DNA of 35,655 nucleotides from Deltaproteobacteria bacterium RIFCSPLOWO2_12_FULL_60_19 (lineage in GTDB: Bacteria; Desulfobacterota; Binatia; UBA9968), in the NCBI GenBank assembly GCA_001798595.1, contig MGSS01000161.1, positions 1-35,655 of the forward strand, written 5' to 3'. This document shows positions 16,201-22,916 of the stretch, in pieces. Numbering within the stretch: the stretch's first letter is position 1; every line of letters starts with the position of its first letter. The translations under genes were made by a program, and so were the position numbers. The notes beneath the pieces are model-generated. The model saw only the letters and a program-made list of their open reading frames with translations, searched no databases and had not been told where the DNA came from.

Positions 16201-19200
16201 GAAATCTTTGCCGCCGTCCTTGGCGTGGAACGGGTCGGCGCGCACGACAACTTCTTCGATCTGGGCGGCCATTCCCTGTTGGCGGCGCAAGCCGTCTCCC
16301 GCCTGCGCGCAGCCCTGCAGGCGGAGATTTCGTTGCGTGCGCTCTTCGAATCGCCGACGGTAGCGGGCCTGGCGGAGCACGTTGAAACGGCGCTCCGGGC
16401 GGCGCGCGGCCAGGAGCCGGCGCCGCCGCTTGAACCGACGCTGCGGCGTGGCCCATTGCCGCTTTCCTTCGGCCAGCAGCGGCTGTGGTTTTTGGATCAG
16501 TTGGAGCCGGGCAATCCTACTTACAACATGCGTGCCGCCTTTCGCCTTGCCGGTCCCCTCCATCTCACGGCGCTGGAGCGAAGTCTCAACGAGATCGTGT
16601 GCCGCCACGAAGCCCTGCGCACGACCTTCGCCGTGGCCGATGGGCAGCCGTTTCAGGTCATCGCTTCGGAGTTGGCTGTAGGGCTGCCGGTGGCGAATTT
16701 GCAGGACTATCCCGAGGGCGAGCGGAAAGCCCGGGCGGAGCGGTTGGTCGCCGAAGAAGCTCGACGGCCGTTCGATCTGGCGCGCGGGCCTCTGCTGCGC
16801 TCCCAGGTGTTGCGGCTGGGAGCGGAGGAACACATCCTGGTCATGACCATGCACCACAGCGTCTCAGACGGATGGTCCATGGGGGTGTTCTTCCGCGAAC
16901 TCTCAGCGCTTTACCAAGCCTTTTCAACCGAAAAGCCGTCTCCGTTGCCTGATCTGCCTATCCAATACGCGGACTTTGCCGTTTGGCAGAGGGAGTGGCT
17001 GGAGAGGAAAGTGCAGGCGAGTCAGCTGTCCTACTGGAGACGGCAGCTCGCGGGCGCGCCGCCTGTGCTGGAATTGCCGACCGACCATCCCCGACCGCCG
17101 GCTCAGACGTACTTTGGAGCGAAGGAGTCCTTGATCCTTTCCAAGGACCTGACGGAGGCTCTCAAGGCGTTGAGCCGTCGGGAGGGGGCAACGCTGTTCA
17201 TGACGCTGCTGGCGGCCTTTCAGCTCCTGCTCAGCCGTTACAGCGGGCAGGATGACATTGTCGTCGGCGCGCCCATAGCCGGTAGAAACCGAATGGAGAT
17301 CGAAGGGCTGATCGGATTTTTCCTGAACAACCTGGCGCTCCGCACGGACCTTTCGGGCAACCCGAGTTTCAGGGAATTGTTGGGCCGGGTGCGCCGGGTG
17401 GCTCTGGGAGCTTATACTCACCAGGACTTGCCCTTCGAGAAGCTGCTGGAAGAGTTGCGGCCCGCGCGAGACCTCAGCCGCACGCCGCTGTTTCAAGTTT
17501 ATTTTAATATGAACGACGCCGAAGGCCGGCTGGAACTCCCCGGGCTGACGGCGGAGCCCATGTCGTCCCTTGAGCCTCTGTCAAAATTCGATTTCACGCT
17601 CTATGTCAGAGAGCAAGCCGGCAAGATCCGGTTCAATCTTGTCTACAACGTCGATATCTTTGAGCGCGACCGAATGGTCGAGCTGTTGGGTCAGCTCGAA
17701 CATCTGCTGTCGCAGATCGCGGAGAACCCGGACCGAAGGATCGGGAACTTTTCTCTGGTCACTCCCGCCGCCGAGGGCGGCTTGCCAAATCCCGCTCGAC
17801 GCCTTGATGACGCCTGGAAAGGCGCCGTCCACACACAGTTTACCCGGCAGGCGGACAGATTTCCGCAGCGGCCTGCGGTCGTAGATCGTTGGGGAAGCTG
17901 GAGCTATCGAGAAACCGATGCCCGCGGCAACCGCATCGCCCGCTACTTGCGCGCGAGCGGCATCGGGCCGCGCGACCTCGTTGCCATCTACGGCCATCGC
18001 AGCGCTCCGCTGGTCTGGGCCGTGTTGGGCGTTCTCAAGGCGGGCGCGGCGTTTGTGATTTTAGATCCCGCGTACCCGGCAGCGCGGCTGGTCGAGTGTT
18101 TGCGGGCGGCGAAGCCCCGTGGCTGGTTTCAGATCGCAGCGGCCGGGCCGCTTCCCGACGCGCTGGAGAAATTTATCACCGTCTCCTCCATTCGATGCCG
18201 CCTTGAGCTTTCCGCCGACCCCGCCGCCGCGTCACGCGACCCTCTCACCGCTTATTCCATCGACGATCCCGGGATCGCCGTAGGGCCGGATGACTTAGCC
18301 TATGTCGCTTTCACCTCCGGTTCCACCGGCCGCCCCAAAGGCATTCTGGGCCGCCACGGTCCCCTGTCGCATTTTCTGCCGTGGCAAGAAACGGCATTCC
18401 ATCTCAGCGGGTCAGATCGCTTCAGCATGCTATCGGGACTGTCGCATGACCCGCTGCAGCGGGATATCTTCACGCCGCTGTGGCTGGGGGCGACGATATT
18501 GATTCCCGATCCGGAAATCATCGGCACACCCGGGCTGGCCCGCTGGATGGCCGAGGCGCAGGTGACCTTCGCGCATCTTACGCCCGCCGTGGCGGAGCTG
18601 CTGACCGAGACCGCCGCTCCTGACTGCCGCATCACATCACTGCGTTACGCATTTTTCGTCGGCGACAAGTTGACGCGGCGAGATGTAGCCAGGCTTCGAC
18701 GCCTCGCCCCGGAGGCCGTCTGCATCGCCTCCTACGGCTCGACGGAAACACAACGGGCAGTGGGCTACCATATGGTTTCTCCAGCGCCGGAACCGTCGAA
18801 GAGCCGGGAGCAATCGGTTTATCCGGTGGGGCGTGGCGTGGAAGATGCGCAGCTCCTGGTGTTGACCGCGGAACAACAGTTGGCCGGCGTGGGTGAGCTC
18901 GGCGAGATTCACCTCCGCAGCCCTCACCTCGCCCAGGGATACCTCGGAGACGAGGAACTCACGCGGGCGCGGTTTCTGACCAATCCGTTCACGGGTCTCG
19001 ACGGCGACCGTCTTTACAAAACCGGCGATATGGGACGCTTCTTGCCCGACGGCAGCGTCGAGTTCGTTGGCCGCGCCGACCGGCAGGTGAAAATCCGCGG
19101 CTTCCGCATCGAGCCGGGAGAGATCGAGGGGGCGCTGTGTCAACACGCTGCGGTGCGTGAGGCTTTGGTTGTGGCGCACGAGGATACGCCCGGCCAGAGA

Positions 19201-20445
19201 CGCTTGGTTGCGTATATTGTTCCCCGGCAGGAGCGGGCGCCGGCCGCCGATGATCTGCGCGGTTTTGCCGCATCCAAGCTGCCGGCGTACATGGCGCCGT
19301 CAGCCTTTGTGTTTCTGGACGCTCTGCCGCTTACTCCCAACGGCAAGGTCGATCGTCGCGCGCTCCCGCCTCCCGACCGAGCGAAGGTTGACGGCCGTCC
19401 GGGCTACGCGGCGCCCACTCCCGGAACGATTGAGCCACAGTTGGCGGAGATTTGGGAAGAGCTGCTGGGGATTCATCCAATTGGGACTCAGGACAATTTT
19501 TTCGAGCTGGGAGGCCACTCCTTGCTCGCGGTCCGGATGGCGCACCGGATCGAGCAGAGCTGCGGCGAGAGGGTTCCGCTCGCTACCTTGCTTGCCGGGC
19601 CGACGATCGAGCAGCTGGCGCAGGCGCTGGTGAGGCAGCGACACGATGGAGAAAGATCACTGCTTGTGAAAGTTCAGCCGGAGGGCGCCAAGCCGCCTTT
19701 TTTCTACCTGCATGGAGATCTTCAAGCGGGAGGCTTTTACTGCCTGAACCTGGCTAAGTATTTAGGCGAGGATCGGCCGTTCTACGCGCTCGCCCCGCAC
19801 GGGCTCAACGGCGTTTCCGCTCCCGAGACCGTCGAGGCGATGGCGGCGTCTTATATTCAAATGGCGCGCGCCGTCCAGCCCGAAGGCCCGTATTTTCTGG
19901 GAGGCTATTGCAGGGGCGGCATTGTGGCTTTCGAGGTGGCGCGGCAGTTGGAGCGGCAGGGACAGCGGGTAGGTCTCGTCGTGGTAGTTGCGGCCGGGGC
20001 GCGTAATACTCTTCCTCGAAGATTGCTCAACGGCATGGTATCGCGCGCCGGTTCGTGGCTCGGGCTCGAACCGCGCCAGAGATGGCGCCTGTTTCTCGGA
20101 ATACGCGCATGGGGACGTCGCGTGCGGCGAATTTTCCAAGCCGACCACTATCGAGTCGATCAGACGGTAACGTCAGCGCAAACAGGTCGCGATCCCGCTG
20201 TCGCCCGGCTGCACAATCGAGCGCTCGGCGGGTATGTCTCAAAGCCGTACTCGGGACGGGTGGCGCTTCTCTGGCCGGCCGAAGAACCCTTCGACCGCCG
20301 TCGAAATCCAACCTTCGGATGGGGCCGGGTCACTTCTCAACTGGAGATCCGAACCGTGCCCGGCGGCCATATCACCTGCATCACAGAGCATCTGAAAAGC
20401 CTGGCCGAACACATGAAGGATTTGTTGGAACAGGTCGAGCGATGA
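13234..20445 (+). CDS. NRPS 2: C-A-PCP / C-A(Lys2-like)-PCP-TE
   Basis: A 2403-residue synthetase. The ATG at 13234 overlaps the NRPS 1 stop (ATGA), implying translational coupling; a GTG at 13213 is an alternative. C3 starts at once (SFAQQRLWFL, active site H142-H-x-x-x-D-G). It is followed by A3 (code DAKNLGLANK, not assignable; Lys at 239 hints at an acidic substrate) and PCP4 with Ser1014. C4 (H1207-H) is followed by A4 of the Lys2 type: SHDPLQRDIFTPL, HLTPA, FFVGD and YGSTETQRAV, with code DPRHFVSRAK against DPRHFVMRAK recalled for Lys2, which suggests 2-aminoadipate. PCP5 has Ser2096. The terminal thioesterase has Cys2226 in GGYCRGG instead of Ser, and His2379 in PGGHITC. The usual Asp after the next strand is replaced (VVVVAAGAR). 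Release by hydrolysis or cyclisation cannot be told. No epimerase and no reductase domain. Confidence 0.95.
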   Translation: MKIPGDSDVFPTSFAQQRLWFLDRLEPGGSTYNVAQAFRLSGWLQQPALERSLNEIARRHEILRTTFVEMEGAPVQLIGPPRDQPLKVISLLQLPAGDRETEAGRLIEEEARRPFDLAKGPLFCATLLRIEEEEHILLLAMHHVVSDGWSMGVLYRELSSLYESFSQGKAPSLAELPIQYADFAVWQRQWLQGKVLEEQLSYWKQQLADVQLLELPTDHPRPAVQSYRGARQAFALPKALSDGLKTLNRREGATLFMTLLAAFQTLLHRYTGQDDIVVGSPVAGRNRAEVEGLIGFFVNTLVLRGDLSGEPKFTELMARVRKAALDAYEHQELPFEKLVEELQPERDLSRNPLFQVMFALNNLPSQAWRLPGLDVEPVEVPSDVVKFDLSLGMFEEGKGLRGLLGYNRDLFDAGTIQRMIGHFQTLLEGIAANPDRRLSELPILTGAERRQLLVEWNDTKRDYPKDKCIHELFEEQAARTPDAVAVVCEDRQLTYRELNRRANQLAHHLRSLGAGRETLVGICMTRSQEMVVGLLGILKAGGAYVALDPDYPKARLAFMMEDAPLSMLLTGQRLVERIPQSGARLICQDRDWSAVSRQSEANPVTGVRPDNLAYVAYTSGSTGRPKGAMIEHGSVVNYLCWVNESLLGDRVESVPVVTKPVFDASLKQLFAPLLRGRKVWVLSENMALQPAALVHALGTQTEVGLNCVPSLWSAALDAIDCGEAAMPVESIASLLIGGEQLSRELIRRSFAALPHVRIWNLYGPTEATANASVAEIISDRDLTIGRPIANTRIYILDARLKPVPIGVPGELHIGGAGLARGYLNRPERTADKFIPDPFRDEPGARFYKTGDLARYRPDGNIEFLGRLDDQVKIRGFRIEPGEIEAALNQHPLVRDSIVVARDDDAQHKRLIAYVVPNPGSFPTAGELRSFLKSTLPDYMTPAAFVTLEALPLTPNGKVNRTALSQALDDRDERRDAFTPPRSPVESALAEIFAAVLGVERVGAHDNFFDLGGHSLLAAQAVSRLRAALQAEISLRALFESPTVAGLAEHVETALRAARGQEPAPPLEPTLRRGPLPLSFGQQRLWFLDQLEPGNPTYNMRAAFRLAGPLHLTALERSLNEIVCRHEALRTTFAVADGQPFQVIASELAVGLPVANLQDYPEGERKARAERLVAEEARRPFDLARGPLLRSQVLRLGAEEHILVMTMHHSVSDGWSMGVFFRELSALYQAFSTEKPSPLPDLPIQYADFAVWQREWLERKVQASQLSYWRRQLAGAPPVLELPTDHPRPPAQTYFGAKESLILSKDLTEALKALSRREGATLFMTLLAAFQLLLSRYSGQDDIVVGAPIAGRNRMEIEGLIGFFLNNLALRTDLSGNPSFRELLGRVRRVALGAYTHQDLPFEKLLEELRPARDLSRTPLFQVYFNMNDAEGRLELPGLTAEPMSSLEPLSKFDFTLYVREQAGKIRFNLVYNVDIFERDRMVELLGQLEHLLSQIAENPDRRIGNFSLVTPAAEGGLPNPARRLDDAWKGAVHTQFTRQADRFPQRPAVVDRWGSWSYRETDARGNRIARYLRASGIGPRDLVAIYGHRSAPLVWAVLGVLKAGAAFVILDPAYPAARLVECLRAAKPRGWFQIAAAGPLPDALEKFITVSSIRCRLELSADPAAASRDPLTAYSIDDPGIAVGPDDLAYVAFTSGSTGRPKGILGRHGPLSHFLPWQETAFHLSGSDRFSMLSGLSHDPLQRDIFTPLWLGATILIPDPEIIGTPGLARWMAEAQVTFAHLTPAVAELLTETAAPDCRITSLRYAFFVGDKLTRRDVARLRRLAPEAVCIASYGSTETQRAVGYHMVSPAPEPSKSREQSVYPVGRGVEDAQLLVLTAEQQLAGVGELGEIHLRSPHLAQGYLGDEELTRARFLTNPFTGLDGDRLYKTGDMGRFLPDGSVEFVGRADRQVKIRGFRIEPGEIEGALCQHAAVREALVVAHEDTPGQRRLVAYIVPRQERAPAADDLRGFAASKLPAYMAPSAFVFLDALPLTPNGKVDRRALPPPDRAKVDGRPGYAAPTPGTIEPQLAEIWEELLGIHPIGTQDNFFELGGHSLLAVRMAHRIEQSCGERVPLATLLAGPTIEQLAQALVRQRHDGERSLLVKVQPEGAKPPFFYLHGDLQAGGFYCLNLAKYLGEDRPFYALAPHGLNGVSAPETVEAMAASYIQMARAVQPEGPYFLGGYCRGGIVAFEVARQLERQGQRVGLVVVVAAGARNTLPRRLLNGMVSRAGSWLGLEPRQRWRLFLGIRAWGRRVRRIFQADHYRVDQTVTSAQTGRDPAVARLHNRALGGYVSKPYSGRVALLWPAEEPFDRRRNPTFGWGRVTSQLEIRTVPGGHITCITEHLKSLAEHMKDLLEQVER

Positions 20446-20485
20446 AGCCGCCAGCGCCCGCAGCTTTGGATTCGGGGCGAATTCG

Positions 20486-21250
20486 ATGAGCGCCGCCGCC
20501 GATTCTCCATGGAACGGCCCGCCGGAATTCATCGATCTCCTGCCCGACGAAGTCCACGTCTGGCGTGCTCCGTTAAGCGTGTCGCCCTCGCAGCTTCAAA
20601 CGCTGGCTCCCATCCTCGCCGCCGCCGAGCGCCAAAGAGCCGAGCGGTTTCACTTTGAAAAAGATCGCGGCGAGTTCATCGCGGGGCGGGCCATGCTGCG
20701 CACGCTGCTCGGCCGCTATCTTCACAGAGAGCCGTCTCAACTGGAATTTAACTACGGCGCCTCGGGCAAGCCGCGCCTCGCCGGCGAAGATTCTTCCCTT
20801 CGGTTCAACCTGTCCCACTCCCACGGCATTGCCCTCTATGCCTTCAGCCGGGACCGGGAGATCGGCATCGACGTCGAACAGGTCAGGAGCAACGCGGATG
20901 CCGAAAAAATCGCCGAACGCTTCTTCTCTGCTCAAGAGGTCGCCGTGTTTCGAGATCTGCCCGCGTGCCAAAGGGAAAAAGCGTTCTTCGACTGCTGGAC
21001 GCGCAAAGAGGCCTACATCAAGGCGAAAGGGGACGGGCTGACGGCGGCGCTCGACGCCTTCAGCGTCTCATTGTCTCCCGGCGAGCCCGCGGCGTTGCTC
21101 CACGTTCGAGACGACCCCCGAGAAGTTTCCCGCTGGTCGTTGCGCGAGTTGGAGCCCGGCCCCGGCTATGCGGGCGCAATTATCGTAGAAGGGAACGATT
21201 GGCGGCTCGAATGCTGGGAATGGAAATGGCAGAGCGACTCGAACCGGTGA
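20486..21250 (+). CDS. Sfp-type 4'-phosphopantetheinyl transferase
   Basis: A 254-residue cytosolic enzyme that transfers phosphopantetheine from CoA to the serine of carrier proteins. All family signatures are present: GKPRL near residue 94, FNLSHS (108-112), GIDVE with Asp129 and Glu131 (magnesium ligands), and WTRKEAYIKAKGDGL (171-185) with Glu175. The length fits the Sfp/EntD group rather than the short AcpS type. It starts 40 bases after NRPS 2 on the same strand, so it is likely cotranscribed. Its natural substrates are then the five carrier domains of the two synthetases (serines 569, 1929 and 3009 of NRPS 1; 1014 and 2096 of NRPS 2). A purine-rich GGGGCGA upstream is a weak ribosome binding site. 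It ends 16 bases from the convergent PaaK-like gene. Confidence 0.92.
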   Translation: MSAAADSPWNGPPEFIDLLPDEVHVWRAPLSVSPSQLQTLAPILAAAERQRAERFHFEKDRGEFIAGRAMLRTLLGRYLHREPSQLEFNYGASGKPRLAGEDSSLRFNLSHSHGIALYAFSRDREIGIDVEQVRSNADAEKIAERFFSAQEVAVFRDLPACQREKAFFDCWTRKEAYIKAKGDGLTAALDAFSVSLSPGEPAALLHVRDDPREVSRWSLRELEPGPGYAGAIIVEGNDWRLECWEWKWQSDSNR

Positions 21251-21266
21251 ACGCTCAAATTTCGGG

Positions 21267-22916
21267 CTATTTCAACGAGCGATCGATGTGCAGCGGGAGG
21301 ATCTTGCCGCGCAGGCTGCTGTGCGGAATCTCCCGTTTGATTCTCAGGGTTCCCGCCTCCTGCCAAACCCGGGTCTGGAATTGATTGATCCAGTGCTCTT
21401 TCCCCAGCTCTTGTTCCAGCCGGCGCAGCAGACGTTCTTCGTCGAGACTTGGCACGTCGGGATGAACTCGAAGGGTAAGGCGTGTCTGTCCGTTGCCGTC
21501 CTCTTCCTCGATCAACTGATAGTCTCCGATTGCTCCCCCAAACTCCGAAGGAAAAGTCTTTTCCATCAGCTCGAAGAGGTCACCGTAGAAATAGTTCATC
21601 CCCTCACTGGTGAATTTTTCGTAGCTGCGGATGCGGTGAAGATGGAGCGCAAAGCCGGCTTCCTCCAGGGCGCAGCCGCAACTTCTCTCCGACATTGCGG
21701 CGTAATCTCCGCTCGCCACGTTGATCAGCAGCCTGGGGGCCGTAGGATGCAGGGTCGTGAGCAGGAGCGGATGGATGAGCTCGGCGCCGTGGGCAATGGG
21801 ATCGGGATGAGAGATCATCGCGAATATGTCCTGAGTCACGTGAACCTCGTCTCGCTCAAGCGGGTTGGCGCACCCATACCCGACGGACATGGCTCCCCCG
21901 AATGAATAGCGGGAGGTGAACCCTGCGCCCGTTTTTCTGATCGCCTCTTCCTTGGCCTCGGTAAACGGCTCTCCCCCGACATAAAACTTGGCGCCTTCCA
22001 GCGACGTTCCCAGCTCGGTTGCCGCGCGACAGATTCTCGCCGCATGGTTCGGCAGGGTGGTGATGAAGCAGGTTTTGCCGCTTTGCCTCTCTTTCACGAT
22101 CCAGTCGATAACCCGGTGAATCTCCGGGTCGCCGATGAACTCAGGCTTGGGAAAACCCGGGCCGAACCACTTTCCGGCGAGCACGATCTCATAGGTGGTC
22201 AAGTAATGATACGCGCTCGATAGCCGGGATCTGGACGGCACCTTGCGGACGAACCAACGATCGGCCGCCATCCCGATCTTGGCGTTGATCACCAGGTTGT
22301 TGATCGCTCCCATCCCCGGGAGAATCGCGTCATAGACCGCGTGCGCGCTCGAAAGCAGATTATGGGCGCGGAAAAATAGCGATCGCGCGCAGACCGTTGT
22401 GGCGAACCAATCGAGGGAGATTGTCGAGTTTACCGGCCGGTTGGTGGTTCCGCTGCTTTGCCCCACGAAGCCGGCCGGCGCGTCCGGCCGGTCGAAATCC
22501 GCGGGGGAGACGCGGAACGATTGTCCGCTTCGCGCCACCTTTTTTTTCCCTTTGAATTCATCCGGGCTGAAGTAAACGCCTTCGCGGGCCAGCTTTATCA
22601 ACGTTGGCTCCAGTCCATGACGCCGGACACTGCCTTGAAGATCGGAAAACTCGCAGCCGGCGATCCTCAGGAGTTTGAGATAGGGGCTGCTTGGTTGGTC
22701 GTACACCCGGGTCCGGATCAGCGCGAGAAAGTTCTCGTCTCTAGCGGCTAAATTCCTTTTAACTTGCTCCTCTGCGCGCTGCAAAGTTATGGGCTCTCTG
22801 AAATAGGTCCGCAAAGCCGGGAAGAGAGCGCACGCGCCCCCAAGCCGTTCGTAGTAGAATCCAGCGGCTCGGTAAAAGCGCTCTGAACTCAAGTTTAGCT
22901 TTGCAGTTGCTCCCAC
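21267..22916 (-). CDS. PaaK/CapK-like adenylate-forming enzyme (phenylacetate-CoA ligase family)
   Basis: A 549-residue member of the ANL superfamily. The AMP-binding loop is GQSSGTTNRPV (152-162); further along are a YVGGEPFTEAKEE segment and a SRYSFGGAMSVGYGCANP stretch. The C-terminal part has GDYAAMSERSCGC, IRSYEKFTSEGMNY and a late LRIKREIP lysine region, all as in PaaK/CapK relatives. Such enzymes activate a carboxylate as acyl-AMP and pass it to CoA, a protein thiol or another acceptor; the substrate is unknown. The GTG at 22916 overlaps the end of the upstream FAD/Fe-S gene by 22 bases, suggesting coupling; a TTG about 24 bases further on is an alternative start. It is convergent with the PPTase and next to the NRPS genes. 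It could supply an activated acid to the loading module, but its operon points to the oxidoreductase. Confidence 0.75.
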   Translation of the reverse strand: MGATAKLNLSSERFYRAAGFYYERLGGACALFPALRTYFREPITLQRAEEQVKRNLAARDENFLALIRTRVYDQPSSPYLKLLRIAGCEFSDLQGSVRRHGLEPTLIKLAREGVYFSPDEFKGKKKVARSGQSFRVSPADFDRPDAPAGFVGQSSGTTNRPVNSTISLDWFATTVCARSLFFRAHNLLSSAHAVYDAILPGMGAINNLVINAKIGMAADRWFVRKVPSRSRLSSAYHYLTTYEIVLAGKWFGPGFPKPEFIGDPEIHRVIDWIVKERQSGKTCFITTLPNHAARICRAATELGTSLEGAKFYVGGEPFTEAKEEAIRKTGAGFTSRYSFGGAMSVGYGCANPLERDEVHVTQDIFAMISHPDPIAHGAELIHPLLLTTLHPTAPRLLINVASGDYAAMSERSCGCALEEAGFALHLHRIRSYEKFTSEGMNYFYGDLFELMEKTFPSEFGGAIGDYQLIEEEDGNGQTRLTLRVHPDVPSLDEERLLRRLEQELGKEHWINQFQTRVWQEAGTLRIKREIPHSSLRGKILPLHIDRSLK

